From assembly GCA_016295505.1 (NCBI GenBank), contig JAEDLC010000001.1, positions 1 to 64,000 of the forward strand: 64,000 nucleotides of DNA, written 5' to 3'. Source of the stretch: Dorea sp. (lineage in GTDB: Bacteria > Bacillota_A > Clostridia > Lachnospirales > Lachnospiraceae). A program made the position numbers and the translations under genes. This document shows, in pieces, positions 15,911-25,004 of this stretch; the first letter of the stretch is position 1; each line of letters starts with the position of its first letter. Below the pieces are notes generated by a model. The model saw only the letters and a list, made by a program, of their open reading frames with translations. It was not told where the DNA came from and did no database searches.

Positions 15911-16402
15911 ATGAAAAGCAGAGTGGCATATTTTGGCGTTTTTACTGCACTTGCACTGATCTTCAGTTATGTGGAGACCCTGATTCCGATCAATTTTGGA
16001 ATTCCGGGAGTGAAGCTGGGGCTGGCTAATCTGATCATCGTAGTTGCTTTATATAAGCTTCCTCTGCAGGAGGTATATCTGTTATCGATCGTTCGGATAC
16101 TTCTTTCCGGATTTATATTCGGAAACTATTTCAGTATTCTTTACAGCCTTGCGGGAGGACTTCTGAGTCTGTCTGTGATGGCACTGCTGAAGCGTCGGAA
16201 CAGTTTCAGTGTCATGGGAATCAGTGTGGCAGGAGGCGTTTTTCATAATGTCGGACAGATGACAGTAGCAATGCTGGTTGTTGAGACGTTCAGTGTAGCG
16301 TACTATTTTCCGGTGCTGATGATCGCAGGGCTTGTGACAGGGCTTTTGATTGGAGTACTATCGAATGAAATGTTAAAAAGACTGAAGAATATAAGATTTT
16401 AG
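15911..16402 (+). CDS. Gx transporter family protein (Hpre_diP_synt_I; EetB-like)
   Basis: A 163-aa membrane protein with about five helices, carrying VETLIPINFGIPGVKLGLANLI, the signature of the family once called heptaprenyl diphosphate synthase component I and now often named Gx transporter. It is related in form to ECF-type substrate-binding membrane subunits. No ATPase gene is nearby. It is co-transcribed with the NusG-II gene (9-base gap, AGGAGG ribosome-binding site) and precedes ruvA by 8 bases, so the transcript may run on into ruvAB. Confidence 0.8.
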   Translation: MKSRVAYFGVFTALALIFSYVETLIPINFGIPGVKLGLANLIIVVALYKLPLQEVYLLSIVRILLSGFIFGNYFSILYSLAGGLLSLSVMALLKRRNSFSVMGISVAGGVFHNVGQMTVAMLVVETFSVAYYFPVLMIAGLVTGLLIGVLSNEMLKRLKNIRF

Positions 16403-16410
16403 GAGGAGTT

Positions 16411-17031
16411 ATGATTGCATATGTACGGGGAACTCTTGCAGCGATGGAAGAGGATCGGGTTATAATTGATGTGGGAGGCATAGGATATGGAGTCTATATG
16501 GCAGGACGAGCCATGGGAATGCTGCCGCGTACAGGAAAAGAAGTAAAGATTCACACATATCTGCATGTAAAAGAGGATATGATGCAGTTGTACGGTTTTC
16601 TGACGAGGGATGAGTTGTCCGTGTTCCGTATGCTGATCGGGGTAAATGGAATCGGCCCGAAAGGTGCACTTGGAATTTTGTCTGCGCTTAGTCCGGATGA
16701 TCTGAGATTCGCAGTGGCATCCAATGATGTAAAAGCGATCCAGGCAGCTCCGGGGATTGGAAAGAAGACGGCTGAAAAGCTGATCCTGGAACTCAAGGAT
16801 AAGCTGAAGCTGGAGGATGCACTGGAGCATATCTCAGATGGTGAAATGTCATCGGTTTCCGGAACTTCGGATGCAGGCTATGCAGAAGTACAGAGTGAAG
16901 CAGTGCAGGCTCTGACTGCACTGGGATATGGAAGTACAGAGGCTCTGAAAGCGGTGAAACAGGTTGAGATCACGGAAGACATGAAAGTAGAAGAAGTATT
17001 GAAACAGGCACTCAGAAAAATGATGTTTTAG
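16411..17031 (+). CDS. ruvA: Holliday junction branch migration protein RuvA
   Basis: Binds Holliday junctions and loads the RuvB motor. It is 206 aa: N-terminal OB fold (MIAYVRGTLAAMEEDRVIIDVGGIGYGVYM), paired helix-hairpin-helix motifs in the middle (GVNGIGPKGALGILS and APGIGKKTAEKLILELKD) and a C-terminal RuvB-contacting domain after a flexible linker (ALTALGYGSTEALKAVK). The start has an AGGAGG site. No LexA box is visible before it. Confidence 0.97.
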   Translation: MIAYVRGTLAAMEEDRVIIDVGGIGYGVYMAGRAMGMLPRTGKEVKIHTYLHVKEDMMQLYGFLTRDELSVFRMLIGVNGIGPKGALGILSALSPDDLRFAVASNDVKAIQAAPGIGKKTAEKLILELKDKLKLEDALEHISDGEMSSVSGTSDAGYAEVQSEAVQALTALGYGSTEALKAVKQVEITEDMKVEEVLKQALRKMMF

Positions 17032-17049
17032 TACAGGGTGGAAGATGAG

Positions 17050-18048
17050 ATGAGCAGAAGAATTATCACAACAGAGAATCTGGAAGAAGATCAGAGATTT
17101 GAAAATCATTTAAGACCGCAGCTTCTGGAAGATTATATCGGACAGGAAAAAGCAAAAGAGATGCTGAAGATCTACATTGAAGCGGCGAAAGCGAGAAATG
17201 AGGCACTGGATCATGTACTTTTTTATGGGCCTCCGGGGCTTGGAAAGACAACGCTTGCAGGAATCATTGCAAATGAAATGAATGTGAATATGAAGATCAC
17301 GTCCGGTCCGGCGATTGAAAAACCCGGAGATATGGCGGCAATCCTGAATAACCTTCAGGAGGGGGATGTGTTGTTTGTTGATGAGATTCACCGTCTGAAC
17401 CGTCAGGTGGAAGAGGTATTGTATCCGGCGATGGAGGACTTTGCAATTGATATCATGATCGGAAAAGGTGCCGGTGCAAGATCGATTCGCCTGGACCTGC
17501 CGAAGTTTACTCTTGTGGGTGCAACGACAAGAGCGGGAATGTTGACTGCCCCGCTTCGGGATCGGTTTGGTGTGGTAAATCGTATGGAATTCTATACGAT
17601 TGAAGAACTGAAGGCTATCATTGTTCGATCCGCGCAGGTATTGGATGTTGGAATTGATGAAAAAGGTGCTTATGCACTCGCAAGAAGGTCGAGAGGTACT
17701 CCGAGACTTGCCAATCGTCTGCTGAAGCGTGTGCGTGATTTTGCACAGGTCAAATATGATGGCTATATTACAGAAGAGGTTGCAGATTATGCACTGGATC
17801 TTCTGGACGTGGATAAGGAAGGACTGGATCAGACAGACCGTGGAATCCTGCTCACCATGATTGAAAAGTTTCAGGGAGGTCCGGTCGGACTGGACACACT
17901 TGCAGCTGCCATTGGTGAAGATGCAGGAACGATCGAGGATGTGTATGAGCCATATCTTCTGAAAAACGGATTTATACAGAGAACCCCAAGAGGGCGGATC
18001 GTAACAGACCATGCATATGTACATCTGGGCATTTTGATTCAAAAATAA
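17050..18048 (+). CDS. ruvB: Holliday junction branch migration helicase RuvB
   Basis: AAA+ motor of the RuvAB complex. About 332 aa: Walker A GPPGLGKTT, Walker B VLFVDEIHRL, sensor 1 GATTRAGML and the C-terminal winged-helix domain (GFIQRTPRGRIVTDHAYVHL). The ATG at 17050 gives the usual N-terminus before RPQLLEDYIGQ; an in-frame GTG at 17038 would add four residues. It follows ruvA by 18 bases. Confidence 0.97.
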   Translation: MSRRIITTENLEEDQRFENHLRPQLLEDYIGQEKAKEMLKIYIEAAKARNEALDHVLFYGPPGLGKTTLAGIIANEMNVNMKITSGPAIEKPGDMAAILNNLQEGDVLFVDEIHRLNRQVEEVLYPAMEDFAIDIMIGKGAGARSIRLDLPKFTLVGATTRAGMLTAPLRDRFGVVNRMEFYTIEELKAIIVRSAQVLDVGIDEKGAYALARRSRGTPRLANRLLKRVRDFAQVKYDGYITEEVADYALDLLDVDKEGLDQTDRGILLTMIEKFQGGPVGLDTLAAAIGEDAGTIEDVYEPYLLKNGFIQRTPRGRIVTDHAYVHLGILIQK

Positions 18049-18058
18049 CGAAAAACAG

Positions 18059-18087
18059 TTGGTTTTTATTCGAGATTAGTTTATAAT
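18059..18087 (+). promoter_or_regulatory. Promoter for zapA
   Basis: TTGGTT (18059-18064) and TATAAT (18082-18087) are 17 bases apart, 38 bases before the zapA start. Confidence 0.7.
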
Positions 18088-18125
18088 AGTTATCAGAAAT
18101 TATAGAAAGTTCGAGGAGGCTTCTT

Positions 18126-18539
18126 ATGGCATCATCAAAAAACTATACGGAAGTATTAATAGGAGGCAAGGTGTTTACTTTAAGCGGATTTGAAAGTGAA
18201 GATTATCTGCAGAAAGTATCCACTTATCTGAATCACAAGATAGAGGAATGCAGTAATAGTGAAGGATATCGTAAGCAAAGTGCTGAGACGAGAAGTATTC
18301 TTCTGGCGCTGAATATTGCGGATGATTACTTTAAGGCCAAGAAACAGGGAGGCACTTTGGAAAGTGATATAGAAGCAAAAGATAAAGAAATGTATGATCT
18401 GAAGCATGAATTGATTTCCGTTCAGATTAAGCTGGAAAATGCAGAAAAGGCAATGGACAAGCTGAAAGAAGAAAATAAAGAGCTGCAGATGAAGATCGTA
18501 CAGCTTGAAACGGAGATCAAGAATAATCGTAAAAAATAG
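18126..18539 (+). CDS. zapA: Cell division protein ZapA
   Basis: FtsZ-ring stabilising protein. The N-terminal ZapA domain (EVLIGGKVFTLSGFESEDYLQKVSTYLN shown here only in part) is followed by a long C-terminal coiled coil (about residues 75-135, rich in Glu and Lys). At 137 aa it is longer than many ZapA proteins because of the coiled coil. It has its own promoter and terminator, and a GAGGAGG ribosome-binding site. It lies beside ruvAB and a U32 gene, an order common in Clostridia. Confidence 0.85.
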   Translation: MASSKNYTEVLIGGKVFTLSGFESEDYLQKVSTYLNHKIEECSNSEGYRKQSAETRSILLALNIADDYFKAKKQGGTLESDIEAKDKEMYDLKHELISVQIKLENAEKAMDKLKEENKELQMKIVQLETEIKNNRKK

Positions 18540-18562
18540 GCTGTCTTTTGACAGCTTTTTTT
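18540..18562 (+). terminator. Terminator after zapA
   Basis: Stem GCTGTC / GACAGC with a TTTT loop followed by seven T residues; it begins at the last base of the zapA stop region. Confidence 0.9.
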
Positions 18563-18623
18563 ACTCTGTAGGGAACATGAAATGATTACATCTATAACAG
18601 ATGATTAGCAGAAAGGAAACGGT

Positions 18624-20759
18624 ATGGACAGCAATGTAGAAATACTGGCACCGGCCGGATCATATGAAAGTCTGAGGGCTGCAATCAGTGCAGGCGCAGA
18701 TGCCGTATATCTGGGAGGAAGCAGATACGGAGCGAGAGCATATGCCAGAAATCTGTCACAGGAGGATCTTCTGGAGGCGATTGATTACGTGCATATTCAT
18801 GGCAGAAAGATCTATCTGACGGTGAATACGCTTCTGAAAGATCGGGAATTGAATGAATTATATGAATATCTGCTGCCGTATTATCAGAGAGGGCTGGATG
18901 CAGTGATTGTACAGGATACCGGTGTGATGAGGTGTATCCGGCAGTGGTTTCCGGATCTTTCCGTACATGCCAGTACCCAGATGACGATAACAAATACCCT
19001 TGGAGCCTCCTGTGTAAAGGAGTACGGGATTACAAGAGTTGTACCTGCCAGGGAGCTTTCGCTGGATGAGATCCGTTCGATGAAGCAGAAGACAGGACTG
19101 GAGATGGAATGCTTTGTGCATGGTGCGTTGTGTTACTGCTATTCCGGTCAATGTCTGCTCAGCAGCATGATCGGAGGCCGAAGCGGTAATCGGGGACAGT
19201 GTGCACAGCCATGCCGTCTTCCATATCGTGTACAGGGGAAAAAGCCGGAGGATATCATGAGTCTGAAGGATCTGTGTACCATTGATTTCCTTCCGGAACT
19301 GATAGAAGCGGGGATAGATTCTTTTAAAATCGAGGGCAGAATGAAGCAGCCGGACTACGTCTATACGGTTGTTAAAATGTATCGGAAATACGCGGATTTG
19401 TATCTGGCAAAAGGAAAGGATGGATTTCGGGTATCTCAGCGGGATAAAGAAGAGCTGCTGCGTGTATATCAGAGGAGAGGATATACGAAGGGATACTATC
19501 ATCAGCATAACGGAAAAGATATGATTTCGTTTCAGAGGCCGGGAACCGAAAAAAAAGAAGAGTCAGAATGGAAAGAAGTCAAATTACAAGAAAAAATTAA
19601 TGGGAAATTAATACTTTCTGTCGGACAGAATGCTAAACTGTTATTGAATTATCAGGGCAGACAGGTTATGTGTGAAGGAGAACCGGTACAGGAGGCGATG
19701 CGTCAGCCGCTTGACGTAGACAGAGTGGAGAAGCAGATCAGAAAAACCGGCAACACAGAATATACATTTGACAGACTTGAGGTTCAGATGGAAGGCAATG
19801 TTTTCCTGCCGATGCAGGCACTGAATGAACTGCGAAGAGAGGCGATCCGATGTCTGACACAGACGGTTCTGGCTGAATATCGCAGAGAGATTCCTGAGAT
19901 GAGACAGATTCAGGACAGCCGGGAAGAAGTGGTCATTTCCGGGCAGGAGTGTCCGGAAATTGCGGTTCTTGTTCAGAATGAAGAACAGCTTGAACAGGCG
20001 ATAACATCTGAGAGGATTTCGAGTATATATGTGGAAAGTCTGTCCGGTATGGATGACAGGATGATACAAAAGCTCAGGGAAGGAAAAAGGCCGGGAATCC
20101 GGTATATTCTTGCGATGCCTTACATCTTCAGAGATCAGGCGATATCCCGGTTTGAGAAGATCTATGACGAGATGGTAACCATATATGACGGTGTGATGGT
20201 GCGGAATCTTGAAAGCCTGGAATGGCTGAAGATGCATGGATACCCGAAGGAAATCCGTTCCGACTCCAATGTGTATGTCTGGAACCAGTCTGCAAAGCAG
20301 TTTGCAAAAGAGCAGGGAATTTGCAGATATACTGCACCGGCAGAATTCAATGACCGTGAACTGAAAACACTGAATATAGAGGGTGCTGCTTTGACTGTGT
20401 ATGGCTATCAGCCTGTCATGATCACGGCAGGATGCATTCAGAAGAGCAGTTCGGGATGTGATGGAAAAGAAGGATACCTTTCCATTACTGACCGGTATCA
20501 GAAGCAGTTTTCTGTGAGAAAATGCTGTCGCTATTGCTATAATATCATTTATAATTCGGCGCCATTATATCTTGCCGATAAAGCGGATGAGATCATGGCT
20601 CTGCATCCGGCGGAAGTCCGGCTGGATTTTTGCCGGGAAGATGCGAATGTGGTGCGGGAGATGATTGAGATATATGGTAATGCATTTTCAGGTGGAGAGA
20701 CAGTGCTTCCGCCAGATATGGAATATACGCGCGGGCACTTTAAAAGAGGAGTAAAGTAG
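18624..20759 (+). CDS. U32 family protein (peptidase U32 / RlhA-like)
   Basis: A 711-aa cytoplasmic protein. The N-terminal TIM-barrel-like U32 domain starts EILAPAGSYESLRAAISAGADAVYLGG; the U32 signature lies near residue 165-200 (ECFVHGALCYCYSGQCLLSS, then GNRGQCAQPCRLPY) with several cysteines. The C-terminal half matches the DUF3656/collagenase-associated region in layout and ends with another cysteine group (KCCRYCYN). Members once called collagenases include RlhA and TrhP, which hydroxylate 23S rRNA or tRNA using prephenate-dependent chemistry. The length and two-part layout fit the RlhA side, but the substrate here is unproven. Confidence 0.85.
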   Translation: MDSNVEILAPAGSYESLRAAISAGADAVYLGGSRYGARAYARNLSQEDLLEAIDYVHIHGRKIYLTVNTLLKDRELNELYEYLLPYYQRGLDAVIVQDTGVMRCIRQWFPDLSVHASTQMTITNTLGASCVKEYGITRVVPARELSLDEIRSMKQKTGLEMECFVHGALCYCYSGQCLLSSMIGGRSGNRGQCAQPCRLPYRVQGKKPEDIMSLKDLCTIDFLPELIEAGIDSFKIEGRMKQPDYVYTVVKMYRKYADLYLAKGKDGFRVSQRDKEELLRVYQRRGYTKGYYHQHNGKDMISFQRPGTEKKEESEWKEVKLQEKINGKLILSVGQNAKLLLNYQGRQVMCEGEPVQEAMRQPLDVDRVEKQIRKTGNTEYTFDRLEVQMEGNVFLPMQALNELRREAIRCLTQTVLAEYRREIPEMRQIQDSREEVVISGQECPEIAVLVQNEEQLEQAITSERISSIYVESLSGMDDRMIQKLREGKRPGIRYILAMPYIFRDQAISRFEKIYDEMVTIYDGVMVRNLESLEWLKMHGYPKEIRSDSNVYVWNQSAKQFAKEQGICRYTAPAEFNDRELKTLNIEGAALTVYGYQPVMITAGCIQKSSSGCDGKEGYLSITDRYQKQFSVRKCCRYCYNIIYNSAPLYLADKADEIMALHPAEVRLDFCREDANVVREMIEIYGNAFSGGETVLPPDMEYTRGHFKRGVK

Positions 20760-20767
20760 GTGGAAAG

Positions 20768-22240
20768 TTGGTTAATATTATTGTAGAATTGTCAAAATAT
20801 CTGATGATTGTATTGATTACGATGTATACGTATCTGTGTTTTAGTATCTTTGGATATTTTGATCCGGATAAGAAGAAGAGGATGCTCAGAAAACAAAATG
20901 TGCTGATGTTTATGATCCATCTGATTGCCTTTCTGGTCATGTATCTGGAAAAGAATGATATTAAGATCCTGGCATTATATCTGATGCAGGTGACGCTTCT
21001 GGGAGCCACGATCGTCCTGTATACGGTGATCTATCCCAGAGTGTCCAGACTGGTAGTCAATAATATGTGTATGCTTTTAAGCATCGGGTTTATCATGATC
21101 ACAAGACTGGATTATAATAAGGCATCGAAGCAGTATCTTATTGCTGCCGGAGGAATTGCGCTCTGTCTGATCATACCGGTTATTATCCGAAAGTTCAGGT
21201 TCCTTTCAGAGTGGAGAATTCTGTATGCTGCTGCGGGCATCGTTTCGCTGGGGATCGTACTGATCGTCGGTAAGGTATCGTATGGCGCGATGCTTGGATT
21301 TACAATCGGTGGGATCAGTATTCAGCCCTCGGAGCTTGTAAAGATTATCTTTGTATTTTTTGTGGCAGCCAGCTTTAAACGTTCCATGGAATTTAAAGAG
21401 ATTGTGATCACAACGGCAATTGCAGCATTTCATGTATTGATCCTCGTAGTATCAAAGGATCTTGGAGCAGCACTGATCATATTTGTGGTGTATCTTGTCA
21501 TGCTTTATGTGGCAACACATCAGCCGTTATATGTTCTTGCCGGACTCGGGGCGGGAAGTGTTGCCTCTGTAGCGGCCTATTATCTGTTCAGCCATGTGAG
21601 GACGCGAGTCATTGTGTGGAAAGATCCGTTTGCATCTTATGATAACGGAGGTTATCAGGTGGCGCAGTCGCTGTTTGCGATCGGAACCGGGGGATGGTTT
21701 GGAACCGGCCTGTATCAGGGACAGCCCGACACCATACCGGTAGCGGCAGAAGATTTTATATTTTCTGCGATTTCGGAGGAAATGGGATTGATATTTGCTC
21801 TGTGTCTGATATTGATCTGTGTCAGCTGTTATGTCATGTTTCTGAATATTGCCATGCAGCTTCACAACATGTTCTATAAAATGGTTGCACTTGGGCTTGG
21901 AACCTGCTATATATTCCAGGTCTTTCTGACCATTGGCGGTGCCGTGAAGTTCATTCCTTCTACAGGAGTGACGCTGCCGCTTGTAAGTTATGGAGGCAGT
22001 TCGCTGATCAGTACACTGATCATGTTTGCGATTATACAGGGATTGTATATATTAAGGGAAGACGAGGAAGACGATATTGAAAGAAAGAAAAAAGAAAGGT
22101 TACGAGCAAAGAGAAGCGGACAAGAGGAGAAAGCGCAAAGAAGAAGTGGAAGCAATGCCGCGCAGAGAGCGAAAAGAAGCCAGACGTCAGGACAAGAAAA
22201 AAGCCAGAGCAAAGCGGGAAAGAAACAAAGAGTTCGCTAG
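20768..22240 (+). CDS. FtsW/RodA/SpoVE family peptidoglycan glycosyltransferase
   Basis: SEDS-family membrane enzyme that polymerises lipid II glycan chains. It is 490 aa with about ten to twelve membrane segments. Landmarks are IQPSELVKI, KDLGAALI, the extracellular loop WKDPFASYDNGGYQ (its Asp is the catalytic residue of the family), FIFSAISEEMG and PLVSYGGSS. The likely start is TTG 20768 with AGGTGG upstream. The C-terminus is an unusual, highly charged Lys/Arg/Glu/Ser tail of about 60 residues, and its coding DNA overlaps the next gene by 164 bases in another frame. The adjacent class B PBP is its probable transpeptidase partner. Confidence 0.92.
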   Translation: MVNIIVELSKYLMIVLITMYTYLCFSIFGYFDPDKKKRMLRKQNVLMFMIHLIAFLVMYLEKNDIKILALYLMQVTLLGATIVLYTVIYPRVSRLVVNNMCMLLSIGFIMITRLDYNKASKQYLIAAGGIALCLIIPVIIRKFRFLSEWRILYAAAGIVSLGIVLIVGKVSYGAMLGFTIGGISIQPSELVKIIFVFFVAASFKRSMEFKEIVITTAIAAFHVLILVVSKDLGAALIIFVVYLVMLYVATHQPLYVLAGLGAGSVASVAAYYLFSHVRTRVIVWKDPFASYDNGGYQVAQSLFAIGTGGWFGTGLYQGQPDTIPVAAEDFIFSAISEEMGLIFALCLILICVSCYVMFLNIAMQLHNMFYKMVALGLGTCYIFQVFLTIGGAVKFIPSTGVTLPLVSYGGSSLISTLIMFAIIQGLYILREDEEDDIERKKKERLRAKRSGQEEKAQRRSGSNAAQRAKRSQTSGQEKSQSKAGKKQRVR

Positions 22241-23609
22241 GGTGACATATATCTTTGTAGCGTTATTCCTGGTGCTGATGGGATATATTACCTATTTTCA
22301 GGTGGAGAAAAGTGCTGACATTATCCGAAGTCCGTATAATGCAAGACAGGACTCGAATGCAGACCGGGTAGCACGGGGAAAAATCGTTGATAAAAACGGG
22401 AACATTCTGGCCCAGACCAGCGTGGCTGAAGATGGTTCAGAGATCAGGGAATATCCATTTGGCAATATGTTTGCTCATGTTGTAGGATACAGCACGCATG
22501 GAAAATCCGGGATTGAATCTGTTGCAAATTATGATCTTCTGACATCCAATGCATTTTTCCTGGAAAAATTAAAGAATGAGTTTCAGGATCAGAAAAATAC
22601 GGGAGATACGGTAGTGACAACACTGGATCTGACACTTCAGCAGGCAGCTTATAATGCACTTGGCAGCTATAAGGGTGCAGTCGTTGTAATGGATCCGAAG
22701 ACCGGTAAGATTCTCGCAATGGTATCAAAACCTGATTATGATCCCAATACGGTCGATGCGAACTGGGACAGCCTGAATACGGATGAAAACAGTGCGCTTC
22801 TGAATCGTGCGACGCAGGGGCAGTATGCACCGGGATCGACTTTCAAAGTGGTCACAGCACTTGAATATATGAGAGAATATCCGGATTATTCTTCTTACAC
22901 CTATAATTGTACAGGGGCAATCGAACAGGACGGGATTACGATTCACTGTTATAACGGAAATGTACATGGACAGCTGAACCTTCAGGACAGTCTTGCATAT
23001 TCCTGTAACGCTTCATTCTCTAATATCGGACTGTTATTGGATTCGGATTCCTTCAAAAAAACAGCGAAGGAAGTTCTGTTTGACTCCAAGCTTCCATGTG
23101 ATCTGTCTTATAGTAAGAGCAGTTTTACGCTGGATTCATCTGCAGGAAACGGGACAAAGATGATGACTGCCATGGGACAGGGGGAGACACAGGTGAGTCC
23201 GTATCATATGGCACTGATTACATCCGCAATCGCCAATGGCGGAACATTGATGAAACCATATCTGATCGACAAAGTAACCAATTATTCCGGAACGACCGTA
23301 AAAGAAACGGAACCGGAAGAGTACAGGCAGTTAATGACGACAGAAGAAGCAGCGCAGTTGAAAGAGTATATGAAGAGTGTTGTGGATTATGGAACTGCAT
23401 CCGTGCTTGCGGGTCAGAGCTATACAGCGGCAGGTAAGACGGGAACTGCTGAGTACAGTTCTGACAAGGAAAAAGACCATTCATGGTTCATCGGAATGAG
23501 CAATGTAGAGAATCCGGAGCTTGTAGTTAGCATCATCATTGAATCCTCCGATGGAACTGCGAAGGCTGTGAATATTGCAAAACAGATTTTTGATGCATAT
23601 TATTATTAA
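22077..23609 (+). CDS. Class B penicillin-binding protein (transpeptidase)
   Basis: Cell-wall transpeptidase of 510 aa. A Lys/Arg-rich cytoplasmic N-terminus (residues 1-55) precedes one membrane helix (about 57-77); the transpeptidase domain has GSTFK (active Ser254), SCN (309-311) and KTGT (Lys454). It is compact and lacks a large dimerisation or PASTA domain, as in PbpA-type proteins. The likely start is TTG 22077 after GAGGAAG; ATG 22155 is possible and would shorten the tail. Residues 1-55 are encoded entirely within the end of the FtsW/RodA gene, and the membrane helix begins right after that gene stops. Confidence 0.9.
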   Translation: MKERKKKGYEQREADKRRKRKEEVEAMPRRERKEARRQDKKKARAKRERNKEFARVTYIFVALFLVLMGYITYFQVEKSADIIRSPYNARQDSNADRVARGKIVDKNGNILAQTSVAEDGSEIREYPFGNMFAHVVGYSTHGKSGIESVANYDLLTSNAFFLEKLKNEFQDQKNTGDTVVTTLDLTLQQAAYNALGSYKGAVVVMDPKTGKILAMVSKPDYDPNTVDANWDSLNTDENSALLNRATQGQYAPGSTFKVVTALEYMREYPDYSSYTYNCTGAIEQDGITIHCYNGNVHGQLNLQDSLAYSCNASFSNIGLLLDSDSFKKTAKEVLFDSKLPCDLSYSKSSFTLDSSAGNGTKMMTAMGQGETQVSPYHMALITSAIANGGTLMKPYLIDKVTNYSGTTVKETEPEEYRQLMTTEEAAQLKEYMKSVVDYGTASVLAGQSYTAAGKTGTAEYSSDKEKDHSWFIGMSNVENPELVVSIIIESSDGTAKAVNIAKQIFDAYYY

Positions 23610-23674
23610 TCTGATACCGACTGAAAATCTGAAAAACGGGTATGCTATAAGAGACACAAAAAGGAGCGGAAAAG

Positions 23675-23998
23675 ATGAGATATTACAGACATCTGTATCT
23701 GATGGAAGGACTGGAAAAAAAGAAAGAGAAGATCATCCGTAAGCTGGAAGAAGATAAATTTCAGCCCAATATCCATATTATCACACTGGCGCAGAATGAA
23801 GCAAATCATCTGGAGATCTATAATTCAATCGTATTATTGCAGCCCAGCTTCCCTAAAGATGATTTTCTGGTGGTTGGAATAGCAAAAGGATATGATGACG
23901 CTGTAGAATTAGTGGAACTTATTACACAGGAAGTGTATAATGAGACCAGAGGAGCGGATATCCGGGCCTATATATTAAAAAAAGAACAGGAAGAATAA
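23675..23998 (+). CDS. Conserved hypothetical protein, 107 aa
   Basis: A small soluble protein with an amphipathic Lys/Glu-rich helix (LEKKKEKIIRKLEED) and a mixed alpha/beta body (PNIHIITLAQNEANHLEIYNSIVLLQPSF, DFLVVGIAKGYDDAVELVELI shown partially). I recognise no catalytic motif. It ends two bases before the next start, so it is coupled to the DUF2953 and GerW genes, and the set may belong to sporulation. An AAAGGAGCGG site precedes the ATG. Confidence 0.7.
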   Translation: MRYYRHLYLMEGLEKKKEKIIRKLEEDKFQPNIHIITLAQNEANHLEIYNSIVLLQPSFPKDDFLVVGIAKGYDDAVELVELITQEVYNETRGADIRAYILKKEQEE

Positions 23999-23999
23999 G

Positions 24000-24983
24000 A
24001 TGCTACATATTCTATTATTAATCTTAAAAATCATAGGGATTATAATTGCGGTAGTACTGGGGATACTGGTATTACTGGTTTGTATTGTTCTTTTTGTACC
24101 GGTCCGATATCGTGCTGATGCCTCATGTGAAGGCAATCCGGATACCATCAGGGCTGCCGGAAAGGTGACATGGCTTTTGCATCTGATAAGAGCGGATGTT
24201 TCTTACAGTGAGAAAAAGCTGAACTGGCGGATCAGGATCGCCTGGAAGGTGTTAAAAAATGAACAGGAGGATTCCGTGACCATTGAAGAAGAGGTGGAAG
24301 AGGATGAAGAAGAGCTGGCAAAAGAACTTGCAGAAAAAATTGAAAAAGAAATGGAAACAGATCAAAAGAGTCTGGAAGAAAAAAAAGAAGAGCCTGCGGA
24401 AGAAAAACGGCTGGAAAAAGATGACGGATGTAACAAAAGCATTCCGCAAAAAGCTGAAGAAAAATCCGGATTATCTGAAAGAATTGAAAGAAAAGGCCGC
24501 ACTTCTGATCCGAAAAAGAAAACGTTGATTCAGAGACTGAGAGATAAGATTAAAGGGATATTCCGGAAGATCAAATGTACAATTCAAAAGATCTGTGATA
24601 AAATGAAGCTATTATCAGAGAAAAAGAATAAGATTACAGAGGCTCTGACGGATGAAGTACATCGGAAGGCATTTCGAAAAGTAAAAAAAGAAGCTTTTAA
24701 ACTTCTGAGAAGATGGAAACCGAAACGGGTACATGCAGATATTCATTATGGATTTGAGGATCCATGTATGACCGGACAGGCGTTGGCTGCTTTGAGTGTC
24801 ATCTATCCTTTTATCGGTGATCACCTGCATGTGCAGCCGGATTTTGAACAGAAGATTCTGGAAGGTTCTGCAGAGGTAAGCGGCGGTATCAGACTGATTT
24901 CTGCAGTATGTCTTCTCTGGAATCTGTTATGGTGTAAGGAAGTCCGGAAAACCTATCATGATATCAGGAATTTTGAATTATAA
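24000..24983 (+). CDS. DUF2953 domain-containing membrane protein
   Basis: A 327-aa protein with a long N-terminal membrane helix (about residues 5-32), then VPVRYRADASCEG typical of DUF2953, a very charged Glu/Lys-rich stretch at about 88-175 that looks like a disordered or coiled linker, and a conserved C-terminus (ADIHYGFEDPCMTGQALAALSVIYPFIGD). The family is often encoded directly before GerW/YtfJ in spore formers, as here (21-base gap). Function is unknown; a role in spores is inferred from position. Confidence 0.8.
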   Translation: MLHILLLILKIIGIIIAVVLGILVLLVCIVLFVPVRYRADASCEGNPDTIRAAGKVTWLLHLIRADVSYSEKKLNWRIRIAWKVLKNEQEDSVTIEEEVEEDEEELAKELAEKIEKEMETDQKSLEEKKEEPAEEKRLEKDDGCNKSIPQKAEEKSGLSERIERKGRTSDPKKKTLIQRLRDKIKGIFRKIKCTIQKICDKMKLLSEKKNKITEALTDEVHRKAFRKVKKEAFKLLRRWKPKRVHADIHYGFEDPCMTGQALAALSVIYPFIGDHLHVQPDFEQKILEGSAEVSGGIRLISAVCLLWNLLWCKEVRKTYHDIRNFEL

Positions 24984-25004
24984 GATAAAACAGGAGGAAA
25001 GAAT

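Noticed and set aside
17110..18042. A 310-codon open frame on the - strand opposite ruvB
   Set aside because: It mirrors ruvB codon structure; there is no start signal or family likeness.
18624..20759. Annotation as a secreted collagenase
   Set aside because: There is no signal peptide, and characterised members of this U32 group modify RNA; the collagenase name is historical.
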